Source: Nonomuraea helvata
Lineage (GTDB): Bacteria; Actinomycetota; Actinomycetes; Streptosporangiales; Streptosporangiaceae
Reading direction: 5' to 3'
Length of the DNA stretch: 64,000 nt
NCBI RefSeq assembly: GCF_039535785.1
Contig: NZ_BAAAXV010000008.1
Span: 248,001 to 312,000 of the forward strand
Below, piece after piece: positions 7,560-15,034 of the stretch (position 1 is its first letter; each line of letters begins with the position of its first letter). The position numbers were made by a program, and so were the translations under genes. The notes beneath the pieces were generated by a model that searched no databases, had not been told where the DNA came from, and saw only the letters and a list, made by a program, of their open reading frames with translations.

Positions 7560-8003
7560 GCGCATCACGCAGAGATTCTCCAGATAGGGCGCGGCAAGGC
7601 GGACCGCACGCGCCGGGGCGATCGGGATCTCGGCGCCGCCATGTGCCATCGCGGCCGACCGGGTCGCCGGCGTGGCCATGGAGAGGGGTGTGTCGTCCAG
7701 ACTGATCGCCGAGCAGTCCGGTTCGGTGCCGTGCCGGTGACGGGACGGCAACTCGCGATGCAGGCACCGCGCGTCGTACCCGGCGGTGTCCCCGACGGTG
7801 CTCTCGGCGGTGTCCACGGCAGCGCCCTCGGCAGGGTCCACGGCAGGGTCCACGGCATGGATGGCCGGCTCCGACAACTCCACGGCCGCGCACGCGCCGC
7901 CATGGGCGAACACCACGCCGATGAGCAGCACGAGCATGACCGCCGCACGCGCCGTCAGCCGTCCGGCCGGGCGGTGAGAACGGGTCGTTCGTGTCGTGAG
8001 CAT
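7554..8003 (-). CDS. Small exported/membrane protein, DUF6153-like
   Basis: A 149-residue protein with a basic start and one hydrophobic segment (AAVMLVLLIGVVFAHGGACA), then an acidic stretch built of repeated AVDPA / VDTAE units, a motif DARCLHRELPSRHRHGTEPD, and an end PYLENLCVMRI. Length, membrane segment, His-rich patch and a final short strand ending in RI resemble the DUF6153-like protein at 17861, which ends RLAGLSMLRI. Such proteins often sit by metal genes, so a periplasmic metal role is possible but unproven. A GTG one codon upstream is an alternative start. Confidence 0.55.
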   Translation of the reverse strand: MLTTRTTRSHRPAGRLTARAAVMLVLLIGVVFAHGGACAAVELSEPAIHAVDPAVDPAEGAAVDTAESTVGDTAGYDARCLHRELPSRHRHGTEPDCSAISLDDTPLSMATPATRSAAMAHGGAEIPIAPARAVRLAAPYLENLCVMRI

Positions 8004-8189
8004 CACTGGTGATGATGCCCGGGAGCCCGCCGGACGCGCCCGGCGAAATCAAAGATTCCGGTAAAGCTCCAGCTGCCGTTCATCCTGAAAGACATCTCGC
8101 GACACGAATAAATGAAGGCCGTACCGTGCCGCGATTCAGGTGACACTGGACATTCGCGTATCCCTGCCGACTTACCAAGAACCCGCAGA

Positions 8190-8222
8190 AAGCCATCGGC
8201 CTTCAGGCCGTGGATGAATGCG
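8190..8222 (+). mobile_element. IS605/TnpB-type right-end hairpin (remnant 1)
   Basis: CCATCGGCC-TTCA-GGCCGTGG followed by ATGAATG resembles the terminal hairpin, and omega-RNA 3' end, of actinobacterial IS200/IS605 OrfB (TnpB) elements. No tnpB frame is left nearby, so this is a scar. Recognition is from memory of such ends. Confidence 0.4.
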
Positions 8223-8514
8223 GCCCCGCCAGGGGATGGCCCGCCGAAGGCGGGGCAGACCGGAGCGCACAGCGCGGACCAGAACCTTGCCGAAATCACT
8301 TGCAGCAGTGACGTGGCCGGGTCTACAGTCGGTGGTGGTCGAACAAGCGAGCGATAACCAAGCCGCGCGGGAGATCGCTTTTATGGAACAAGGCGGCCGG
8401 GCTGGTCGTCTCAGGACGTGGAGACTTCGGGGTTGCCCGGTCTGTGAAGCGTCAAGCACCCCGTTCCATAACCTATGGCGTCCAGCGCTGTGGGTTGCCG
8501 TCGCAGGCGGCACG
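8223..8514. other. Non-coding stretch between two IS hairpins
   Basis: No reading frame here looks real. On the plus strand VKRQAPR (from about 8441) faintly resembles the C-terminal tail of TnpB proteins just before the right end, so part of this may be degraded tnpB 3' sequence. Confidence 0.3.
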
Positions 8515-8556
8515 GGAATCCTCGTCCCTTCAGGGCGAGGTGCAGGTCAAAGGTGG
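8515..8556 (+). mobile_element. IS605/TnpB-type right-end hairpin (remnant 2)
   Basis: GGAATCCTCGTCCC, loop TTCA, then GGGCGAGG and GCAGGTCAA: this is very close to the typical right end of TnpB-bearing IS200/IS605 or IS607 elements in actinomycetes, which doubles as the omega-RNA 3' hairpin. The element stops directly before the ribosome site of the broken aminotransferase gene. Confidence 0.55.
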
Positions 8557-8564
8557 TGTTTTCC

Positions 8565-9214
8565 GTGACCCTGTCGAGACGCCGGGTCTTCGCCGGGCTC
8601 GGCGCGATCGCCGCGGGCCCGGCGACCGCGGACGTGCTCTTCGCATGGCGCGGCGCCACCCCGGAGCAGGTGGCCCGGGATGAGCGCTTCTGGGCTGGCG
8701 TCGCCCGTCAGTTCCGGGTGAGCCCCGACTTCGTCAACCTGGAGAACGGCTACTACGGCATCATGTCCGAGCCCGTCCCTACCCCGCCACCGACATCCGT
8801 TCCCGCGTGCACTCCGGCACCATGAACGTCGCCCCCGTCCTCGCCGTGGACGCCGCCCTGGACTTCCACGACAACCTCGGCGCCGCGGTCAAACAGGCCC
8901 GCCTGCGGTTCCTGCGCGACCGCTGGGTTCAGCCGCTCCGCGACGTCGGGAACCTGGAGATCCTCACCCCGGACGAATGCGGCATGTACAGTGCCATCAC
9001 CGCGTTCCGGCTCCGCGGCCGCACCACCGAAGCCGACAACGCCGCCATCGCCGACCGCCTGATGAACGAACACCGGATCTTCACCGTCGCCCGGACGGGC
9101 ATGGCCGGCGGCGGCGCCGTCCGCGTCACGCCCGCTCTGTTCACCTCCGCGGAGGACATCGATCGGTTCGCGGCCGCTCGCCGCGAGGTCTGCCGGCAGG
9201 ACGGGCGCTCTTGA
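8565..9214 (+). pseudogene. Tat-type class V aminotransferase, middle deleted
   Basis: From GTG 8565 the frame reads TLSRRRVFAGLGAIAAGPAT, a twin-arginine signal, then RVSPDFVNLENGYYGIMSEP, the N-terminus of isopenicillin-N-epimerase-like class V aminotransferases. At about 8775 it jumps to another frame with YPATDIRSRVHSGTMNVAPV and continues to the normal C-terminal end (GMYSAITAFRLRGRT; RVTPALFTSAEDIDRFAAAR). The central part with the PLP lysine is missing. Both ends are otherwise well preserved, so the deletion is recent or was sharply delimited. It cannot be a working enzyme. Confidence 0.8.
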
Positions 9215-9243
9215 CACGGCATCCGGGCTTCGCCCTATCTTGC

Positions 9244-9251
9244 TCATATGA
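9244..9251. promoter_or_regulatory. TCATATGA palindrome at the start of the second ArsR gene
   Basis: An 8-bp perfect palindrome contains the ATG at 9248. The same CATATG core occurs in the candidate operators at 1891 and 3646. It could be half of an ArsR/SmtB operator. Confidence 0.3.
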
Positions 9252-9661
9252 ATGGTTCTTCAGATGAGGGCGTGTTGGCGATGGATGGATGTGCTGCCAA
9301 GGTAGTGGACGCCGACCGCGTGGCCGCCGTGTGCGAACGGATGCCGGCCGCCGAGGACCTGACCGACACCGCGGACATCTTCGGCCTGCTGTCGGACCCC
9401 AACCGGCTGCGGCTGCTGGTCGCCCTGCTCGACGGCGAGCTGTGCGTATGCGACCTGGCCGCGGTCACCGGCCAGAGCGAGTCGGCCGTCTCCCACGCCC
9501 TGCGGCTGCTGCGCGCGCACCGCATCGTCGCCGCGCGCCGCTCCGGCCGGATGGCCTACTACCGCCTGGAGGACCCGCACGTACGGATGCTGCTCGACCT
9601 GGCGCTCGCCCACACCGAGCACACCGACGCCATTCACCCCGAACGCGACGGGAGCACCTGA
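9248..9661 (+). CDS. ArsR/SmtB-family zinc-type sensor (alpha-5 site)
   Basis: A 137-residue winged-helix repressor; the recognition helix lies in GQSESAVSHALRLLRAHRIV. The C-terminal helix DPHVRMLLDLALAHTEH puts D109, H111, H122 and H125 at spacings 0, +2, +13 and +16, exactly those of the SmtB/CzrA alpha-5 zinc site. C66 and C68 in GELCVCDLA offer a second, alpha-3 type site, and the N-terminus has two more cysteines. Likely Zn(II) or Co(II)/Ni(II) responsive. An alternative start at 9281 has GAGGG upstream. It is coupled to a CDF gene (TGATG) that is now broken. Confidence 0.8.
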   Translation: MNGSSDEGVLAMDGCAAKVVDADRVAAVCERMPAAEDLTDTADIFGLLSDPNRLRLLVALLDGELCVCDLAAVTGQSESAVSHALRLLRAHRIVAARRSGRMAYYRLEDPHVRMLLDLALAHTEHTDAIHPERDGST

Positions 9662-9768
9662 TGGGCGCCGGACACGGACACGGGCACGCCGGAAGCCGTC
9701 ACCGGTGGCGGTTGGCGGCCTCCTTCGCCCTGATCGCGACCCGGCTCGACGGGCGGCGTCAGGGGTGA
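9661..9768 (+). pseudogene. CDF transporter, N-terminal stub
   Basis: MGAGHGHGHAGSRHRWRLAA then SFALIA is the usual His-rich start and first helix of a CDF transporter, followed at about 9740 by unrelated codons and a stop at 9768. Its ATG overlaps the stop of the zinc-type ArsR gene, the normal sensor-pump pair. IS200-type sequence begins just downstream, so insertion followed by deletion probably removed the rest. Confidence 0.65.
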
Positions 9769-9805
9769 AGTGGACCGTCCCGCGTAGTGGGGCAGGAGCA
9801 GTCGA

Positions 9806-9821
9806 TTCGCCGCCGGGCGAA
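9806..9821. mobile_element. Subterminal hairpin of the IS200-type remnant
   Basis: TTCGCC-GCCG-GGCGAA lies 16 bases beyond the stop of the TnpA fragment. Subterminal hairpins of this kind are the recognition sites of Y1 transposases; here I infer the role from position. Confidence 0.35.
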
Positions 9822-9837
9822 CCGGTGTCTGTGCGGC

Positions 9838-9987
9838 TCAGCGGGGTGGGTTCTGCTGCTCGATGTACTGGCGCATGATCGACAACGGAGCACCGCCCAC
9901 CGACCCGGCGAAGTACGAGCCGGACCACAGCTTGTTCGCCACCCCGCCCGCCTCGCCCCAGAAAGCGGCCTGCTTGCGCGCGGCCGG
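9838..9987 (-). mobile_element. tnpA: IS200-family TnpA transposase, C-terminal fragment
   Basis: The minus strand reads GVANKLWSGSYFAGSVGGAP, then LSIMRQYIEQQNPPR and a stop at 9838. This is the conserved C-terminus of IS200/IS605 Y1 transposases (LWSxSYFxxSxGGAPLxxxxQYIExQ), including the region of the catalytic-tyrosine helix end. About 50 codons remain of roughly 140. Its upstream edge abuts a membrane-protein fragment on the other strand. Confidence 0.75.
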
Positions 9988-10262
9988 CCGGTGGTCGCTC
10001 GGCTGGGTGGTCACGGGCCTGCTGAGCTACCTGCTGACCCTGTCAGAGATCGATCATCGCGCTGCCCGTCCCGAACCTGCTCGTGTACCACGAGCTGCTG
10101 GGTTTCAGCCTGTCCATCCCGCGCGCCGGCGTGCTGCTCCTGCTGGCGGCCCCGCCCGGCGCGCCGGACCCGCTCGGCGATCAACGGCTGGCCGCGGTCG
10201 CCTACCTGCTGGTCGCGCTGCTCGCCCTACGGCTGGCCCGGTCACGTGCACCGCGTACGTGA
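9985..10262 (+). pseudogene. Membrane protein C-terminal fragment with frameshift
   Basis: One frame gives RWSLGWVVTGLLSYLLTL and, after a shift at about 10050 (a duplicated GATC), another frame gives IIALPVPNLLVYHELLGFSL, then two more hydrophobic stretches ending ALLALRLARSRAPRT and a stop at 10262. The hydrophobic pattern is too regular for chance. I do not recognise the family. The 5' part is lost at the IS200 junction. Confidence 0.5.
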
Positions 10263-10365
10263 GCGCGGCCACGGCGGTGTTCATAAGTCGTGATCGAAAT
10301 GTTCCGGCTGGGGGATCATGCCCGCCCGTACGCTACGACGAAAGGGGAACAACGGGGAGGCATGC

Positions 10366-11577
10366 ATGTCGTTCATGACGCGGATGACGGCGGCGTTCAA
10401 GGGAGAGGTCCGGGCCGACGAGCTCGAGGCCTATCGCCGGGCGGGCGGGCTCGTCTACACAGAGCTGGAGCGGGCCGAGGCGCTGCGCTCCCGGTTAGCC
10501 GCCGAGGGGGTGAACCTGTGGCACGGCCCGCAGGCCGCCGCCGGGCAGCTGCTGTGCACGTGGAACGCGTTCGTTCTGCAGGCCATCGGGGAGCACCTGC
10601 TCGACGCCGACTATGCCGCCGACCCGAGCACCGTCGGCTACGTGCCGCAGGTCACCGCTCTGCAGGTCGACGCCTGCTTCTCCCAGGTGGAGAACTGGGT
10701 CTCACGAGCCCGCCAGGCCGCGGGGAACTCCCGCTACCTGGTGGAGAACGAGCTGCTGCTCCCCGCTGACCTGCCCGAATGGGCCGAGGCCAGCCCCTGC
10801 CCGCTGCCGCACCTGAAGGGCATGCTCGCCGCCTCACGCGCGATCCGTCAGCACGCCGAGGTCGCGCTCGGCGTCTTCGAACAGACCGTCGCCGACGCCG
10901 ACAGGCACCGCCCCGCGCTGGAACGGCTGCGCCAGCTCGCCGCCGAGGCGGCGACGACCGCCGACTACGCCGAAGGCCTGCTCGACGCCGACCCGGCGCC
11001 GCGCATGCACGAGGCCATCGAGCAGCGCCTGCAGCGAGCCCTGGAGATCTACTACCACCTCGGCCAGCTGATCGCGATGCCCGGTCTGATCACCGGCTAC
11101 AAGGGACCGGATGTACGGCAGGCCGTCCCGCCCGCGAACCTGAGGGTCTCCGACGCCCGCAACTTCGACCCGTGGTGCCTGACCGATCCGCAGAAGCGGA
11201 GCTTCTGGCAGGCCGACCCGCGGGCGCACCAGGCGATCAAGGAGATGTGGGACTACGACCCTGCCCCCGCCCTCACCTTGCGCATCCAGGCCGAGATCGA
11301 CGCCGCCCGGCACAACGGCGCGATTACCTTCGCCACCGACGCCCAGGGGAAGCCGTTCGGCAGCTACTACTGCTGCCCCTTCTCCGCGATCTACCTGGTG
11401 CGCCGTCCGGTCGTCATCGCCGGCCGCGCGCTGCGGGCGATGCAGACGTTCACGCTGGAGGTGTCGGCCGAGGACGTGCCGAAGGGCGGCCCGTTCAAGC
11501 GGGAGCTCATCGTCTCCAGCTTCAGGCCGACGAACGAGGTCGACTACTGCGACCCGGACGGCCTGCACGGCGACTGA
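10366..11577 (+). CDS. Conserved-looking hypothetical protein, 403 aa
   Basis: I do not recognise this family. The ATG at 10366 has a GGGGAGG ribosome site. The protein starts MSFMTRMTAAFKGEVRADEL, has no signal peptide or membrane helix, and is mainly alpha-helical with amphipathic stretches (AIRQHAEVALGVFEQTVADA; MHEAIEQRLQRALEIYYHLG). The C-terminal third looks beta-rich and contains GSYYCCPFSAIYLVRRPVVI with a CC pair, then a Cys in VDYCDPDGLHGD. Codon use is like that of neighbouring genuine genes. It faces the LuxR/TrmB-like regulator at 11608, 30 bp away, tail to tail. Confidence 0.65.
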   Translation: MSFMTRMTAAFKGEVRADELEAYRRAGGLVYTELERAEALRSRLAAEGVNLWHGPQAAAGQLLCTWNAFVLQAIGEHLLDADYAADPSTVGYVPQVTALQVDACFSQVENWVSRARQAAGNSRYLVENELLLPADLPEWAEASPCPLPHLKGMLAASRAIRQHAEVALGVFEQTVADADRHRPALERLRQLAAEAATTADYAEGLLDADPAPRMHEAIEQRLQRALEIYYHLGQLIAMPGLITGYKGPDVRQAVPPANLRVSDARNFDPWCLTDPQKRSFWQADPRAHQAIKEMWDYDPAPALTLRIQAEIDAARHNGAITFATDAQGKPFGSYYCCPFSAIYLVRRPVVIAGRALRAMQTFTLEVSAEDVPKGGPFKRELIVSSFRPTNEVDYCDPDGLHGD

Positions 11578-11607
11578 CCCCGCGCGACACGGATAACTGA
11601 TCAGGAT

Positions 11608-12630
11608 CTAGTCCAGCCAGCCGAGCTTGGCCGCGCGTACGCCGGCCTGGAAGCGGCTCTCCGCCCCCAGGATCGCCGTCAGCTCGGCGACGACCCGGGT
11701 CACGGTGCGGTTCGACACGCCCAGCTTGCGGGCGATCGCGTCGTCCTTGGCGCCGGTCGCCAGCAGGCGCAGGACCGCGTGCTGCTGCTCGGTCAGCGCC
11801 ATGCCGTGCACCGATCGCGGTACGTCCTGCGGCTCCGAGGCCGTCAGCCAGAGGTAGTCGTAGATCGCGGCCAGAGATCTGACCACGTTGCCGCCGCGGA
11901 TCAGCACGGCGCCGGCTTCGAGATCCTCGGGGTCGGCCTGGATGATCGCGATGCGCCGGTCGTACACGAGCATGCGTGTCGGGACGATGGGAGCGACCCG
12001 GATCTCGATGCCCTCCGACGCCCGTGCGCGCAGATGATCGCGCACGAGCGGGTCGGACAGCGAGATCTGTGCGTGGATGCTGCGGATACGGACGCCTCTG
12101 CTCAGCGAGACCTTGTTGCGCTCGACGCCGCCGTCCAGCCTCTGCGGGGTCCAGTTCGCGGCCGGGTGCAGCTCCGCTATCTCGTGCTGCGCCATCTCCG
12201 CCAGCTCGTTGAGCCGCTGGTTGAGGCGGGTGGCGCGCTCCTGCCGGGGATAGAAGTGCACTGATGTGTCGTCGTCGGACTGCCGGCTGAGTCCAAGGTA
12301 GTTCCTGGCCAGAGAGGCGGTCAGGACGTGCTGTTCGACCAGCTTGTCCAGGGCCCGATGGCTGCGTTCCAGGCTGAGTGCCAGGGCCGCGGACGCCTCG
12401 ACGCTGAGCTGGGATCCGGGGCTGAGCAGGCCGAGGTGGATCAGGCGGTCCCGCACGGTGTTCTGCTGGGCCTCGGTGAGGCCCAGCGCGGCGGACGCGT
12501 CGGCGACGGTTTCGCCTCTGGTGTGGACGCGTTCGTACAGGGCCTGGGCGAGGCGGTCTTCCTCGGTGGGCGAGGCATCGGTCATGTGGCGGTCCCTGTC
12601 GTTGCCGAACAAACGCGGAAACCATGACAT
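11608..12630 (-). CDS. TrmB-like/LuxR-type transcriptional regulator
   Basis: A 340-residue regulator. The N-terminal half looks like a winged-helix unit (TVADASAALGLTEAQQNTVR and DRLIHLGLLSPGSQLS), the middle like a phospholipase-D-like or TrmB effector domain (GIEIRVAPIVPTRMLVYDRR), and the C-terminus is a LuxR-type HTH (LRLLATGAKDDAIARKLGVS, then NRTVTRVVAELTAILGAESR). This layout is common in actinomycete single-copy regulators that respond to unknown signals. The start is uncertain: ATG 12630 has GGAG some 13 bases upstream; ATG 12585 would give 325 residues. It is divergent from the HMA gene at 12779. Confidence 0.7.
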   Translation of the reverse strand: MSWFPRLFGNDRDRHMTDASPTEEDRLAQALYERVHTRGETVADASAALGLTEAQQNTVRDRLIHLGLLSPGSQLSVEASAALALSLERSHRALDKLVEQHVLTASLARNYLGLSRQSDDDTSVHFYPRQERATRLNQRLNELAEMAQHEIAELHPAANWTPQRLDGGVERNKVSLSRGVRIRSIHAQISLSDPLVRDHLRARASEGIEIRVAPIVPTRMLVYDRRIAIIQADPEDLEAGAVLIRGGNVVRSLAAIYDYLWLTASEPQDVPRSVHGMALTEQQHAVLRLLATGAKDDAIARKLGVSNRTVTRVVAELTAILGAESRFQAGVRAAKLGWLD

Positions 12631-12778
12631 AGCGCCATGCGCTTCTCCAAGCCCCGACATGTCTGTTTCTCGCCATGGCGTGACTCGGAAGGCCCCGAAG
12701 CCTGTCACGGGACTCCCGCTGCGGGCAAGATCTTCAGCAGGCGCGCCGTTTCCAACCATTTCAACACTGGGAGCATGG

Positions 12779-13012
12779 ATGATCACTGTCGCCTACAGTC
12801 TGGTCACCTACCACGTCAGCGGGCTGTCCACGAAGAGCTGCGAGCACTGCCTGGCGAGCATCCGGTCCGAGCTCATCCTGGTGCCCGGCGTCGTGGGCGT
12901 GGACCTGAACCTCGAGGAGTCGAAGGTCAGCATCCTGACCGACGGTCCTGTCGACGACAGCCGAGTCAAGGACGCGATCGCGGCCGCCGGATGCGATGTC
13001 CTGAACTCCTGA
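12779..13012 (+). CDS. HMA-domain metallochaperone (CopZ-like)
   Basis: A 77-residue single heavy-metal-associated domain. The metal loop reads GLSTKSCEHC, with the CxxC pair at residues 21 and 24; the usual GMTCxxC lead-in is changed to GLSTKS, and position x-x is Glu-His. The rest fits the ferredoxin-like fold (VVGVDLNLEESKVSILTDGP, DSRVKDAIAAAGCDV). It probably carries Cu(I) in the cytosol, but no copper P-type ATPase is in the window. ATG 12779 has GGGAGC upstream. A strong terminator follows. Confidence 0.85.
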   Translation: MITVAYSLVTYHVSGLSTKSCEHCLASIRSELILVPGVVGVDLNLEESKVSILTDGPVDDSRVKDAIAAAGCDVLNS

Positions 13013-13025
13013 CGGCGCCGACAAC

Positions 13026-13058
13026 CCTCCGGAAGCCGGCACGCCCGGCTTCTGGAGG
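13026..13058 (+). terminator. Hairpin terminator after the HMA gene
   Basis: Arms CCTCCGGAAGCCGG and CCGGCTTCTGGAGG pair over 14 bp with one mismatch, 14 bases past the stop, followed by a T-containing tail. Confidence 0.7.
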
Positions 13059-13100
13059 ATTGTCGTTCATACCCTGCCTACGTATATTTCGAGAAGGGAC

Positions 13101-13117
13101 ATACGTATAGGGGGTAT
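13101..13117. promoter_or_regulatory. CsoR-like 17-bp box over the ribosome site of the serine hydrolase
   Basis: ATACGTATAGGGGGTAT, of the form ATAC-N9-GTAT with a G tract. Two other boxes of exactly this geometry occur at 16524 and 24368. A second TACGTATA copy at 13079 lies 22 bp upstream. The box ends four bases before the GTG start, so a bound repressor would cover the translation start region. Confidence 0.45.
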
Positions 13118-13120
13118 GGA

Positions 13121-14245
13121 GTGGGGCAAGAGTCGGGGATATCCGCTGCGGCACCGGTCGAAGGGTTCGTCGCGGACGGGTACGACAAGGTGCTCGAAGC
13201 GTTCCAGCGACTGGTGCACGACGGACGGGAGACCGGGGCCGGAGTGTCGGTCTGGCGGGACGGCCGGGAGGTCGTCCGGCTGAACGGGGGATGGGCCGAC
13301 GCCGCGCGGCACCGTGCCTGGCGCACCGACACCCTCGTCCAGCCGTACTCGCTGTCGAAGGCGTTCGTGACGCTCGCCGCCCTGGTGGCGGTGCGCGACG
13401 GCGCGCTGACGCTGGACGAGCCGATAGCCGGATACTGGCCCGCATACGGGGTCAGGGGCAAGGAGCACACCACGCTGCGCCAGGTGCTCACGCACCGGGC
13501 CGGGCAGCCGCGGTTCCCTGATGAGGCCGCGGGCCTGGACCTGCTCGATGATGCCGGACTACGCGAAAGCCTGGTGCAGGCGGCGCCGGAGTACGCTCCC
13601 GGAACGTCGCTCGGGGAGCACGCGCTGACCTACGGGCACCTGGTGGACGGGATCCTGCGCGCCGGTGCCGGCACCACCCTGGGGGAGTTGTTCAACGGGG
13701 TGATACGGCCCGCGCTGGGGCTCGACGCCTGGTTCGGGGTGCCGGATGACGCGCTCGAGCGCGTCGCCGATCTGGAGTACGCCGACCCGGAATGGCCGCG
13801 CCGGCTGCATGCCGCGCCGTGGCTGCAGATTCCCGACGGGACCCTGGACGTCGAGCGGGCGAACTCCAGGGCCTGGCGGCAGGCGGTGTTCGGGGCGGTC
13901 AACCTGCACACGACGGCGACCGCCATGGCGCGGTTCTTCTCCCGGCTGATCGAAGCGGACGGCCCGGTGCGCGCCCTGCTCGGGCCGGAGCTGCACGCCG
14001 AGCTCCTCGCTTCCCAGGTCACGGATGTCGACGAGGTCTTCGGCACCAGGATCACCTGGACGCTGGGCTTCGTCCGAGACCGCGGCAAGATCGCCAAGGG
14101 CGGGATCGGCGGCTCGGCGGCCTGGTGGTCGCTCAAGCACCACCACGGCTGTGCCTATGTGACGCGACGGCTGGACGATCACTCGCGCGCCGCGGAGATC
14201 GCCGCCGCGCTGGGCGACGACCTGAGCGTGGTGGGCGAGGACTGA
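13121..14245 (+). CDS. Serine hydrolase of the class C beta-lactamase family
   Basis: A 374-residue protein of the beta-lactamase/esterase EstB/DD-peptidase superfamily. The nucleophile motif SxxK is in LVQPYSLSKAFVTLAALVAV, the following YGH in EHALTYGHLVDGILRAGAG takes the YxN position, and the third motif near KGGIGGSAAWWSLKHHHG lacks a clear KTG/HxG. No signal peptide is present, so an intracellular esterase or peptidase is more likely than a true beta-lactamase. GTG 13121 is chosen because the nearby ATG 13116 is out of frame. A TetR gene follows by 69 bp and a CsoR-like box covers the 5' end. Confidence 0.8.
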   Translation: MGQESGISAAAPVEGFVADGYDKVLEAFQRLVHDGRETGAGVSVWRDGREVVRLNGGWADAARHRAWRTDTLVQPYSLSKAFVTLAALVAVRDGALTLDEPIAGYWPAYGVRGKEHTTLRQVLTHRAGQPRFPDEAAGLDLLDDAGLRESLVQAAPEYAPGTSLGEHALTYGHLVDGILRAGAGTTLGELFNGVIRPALGLDAWFGVPDDALERVADLEYADPEWPRRLHAAPWLQIPDGTLDVERANSRAWRQAVFGAVNLHTTATAMARFFSRLIEADGPVRALLGPELHAELLASQVTDVDEVFGTRITWTLGFVRDRGKIAKGGIGGSAAWWSLKHHHGCAYVTRRLDDHSRAAEIAAALGDDLSVVGED

Positions 14246-14314
14246 CCCGGCCGCGTCACCCCCCAAGCCATGGGGGGCCCGTGGCAGCGGGGCCGCCGTC
14301 GTAGGGTGGATCGC

Positions 14315-14914
14315 ATGGTGAGGACAGCGGCACGACAGCCCGTACCCGCTCGGCGCGCGGACGCCGAGCGCAACATCGCCGCGATCCTCGCCGCGGCGAC
14401 CCGGCTGCTCAGCGCTGACGCCGCGGCGAGCGTGGCCGACATCGCCAAGGCCGCGGGAGTGGGGAGAGTGACGCTGTACGGTCACTTCCCGTCGCGGGAG
14501 GCGCTGCTGGACGCGGTGCTCGATCACGCGGTCGACGTGGCGGACGCGGTGCTGGCGGACGAGTCGATCGACACGGCACCCGCTCCGGAGGCCATGGCGG
14601 GGCTGCTGCGGTCGTCCTGGGAGGTGCTCGACCGGCACCGCCGCCTGTTCCTGGCCGCCGACCGGGTCCTGGCCACGGAGCGGATCCGGGAGCACCATGA
14701 CCGGCCGTTGCAGCGGGTGGAGCGGCTCATCGCGCGCGGGCAGCGCGACGGCGACTTCCGGACCGACCTGCCGCTGGCCTGGCTGGTGACGACGTTCTTC
14801 TCGATCATCCACAGTGCCGCGCAGGAGCGCGAGGCGGGGCGGCTGGCGCCCGAGGAGGTCGAGCCGGTGCTGATCAAGACCATGCTGTCGCTGCTCTCGC
14901 CGGCCGAAGGGTGA
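14315..14914 (+). CDS. TetR-family regulator
   Basis: A 199-residue regulator. The N-terminal HTH is typical (ILAAATRLLSADAAASVADI, then AKAAGVGRVTLYGHFPSREA). The C-terminal part is a helical ligand domain ending LIKTMLSLLSPAEG. ATG 14315 has AGGGTGGA upstream. It lies behind the serine hydrolase on the same strand and faces the EmrB-type exporter, so it may control either. Ligand unknown. Confidence 0.85.
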   Translation: MVRTAARQPVPARRADAERNIAAILAAATRLLSADAAASVADIAKAAGVGRVTLYGHFPSREALLDAVLDHAVDVADAVLADESIDTAPAPEAMAGLLRSSWEVLDRHRRLFLAADRVLATERIREHHDRPLQRVERLIARGQRDGDFRTDLPLAWLVTTFFSIIHSAAQEREAGRLAPEEVEPVLIKTMLSLLSPAEG

Positions 14915-14968
14915 TCCGCTCAGGCGGAGCCGCGTCGGCGCGGTGATGTCAGGGCGTTCAGCCGTGTG

Positions 14969-14999
14969 CCCCGGCTCGCTGGAAGTCCAGGAGCCGGGG
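14969..14999. terminator. Bidirectional hairpin between convergent genes
   Basis: CCCCGGCTC and GAGCCGGGG form a 9-bp stem around a 13-nt loop, between the TetR stop (14914) and the exporter stop (15035). Confidence 0.6.
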
Positions 15000-15034
15000 C
15001 CATGAGCCGTATGCACGGGATGGTCGGCGGTGTG

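Noticed and set aside
8543..8558. The 16-mer CAGGTCAAAGGTGGTG also occurs at 55055-55070
   Set aside because: The second copy lacks the IS hairpin and one 16-bp match in 64 kb of biased composition is near chance, so I do not call it a transposon end pair.
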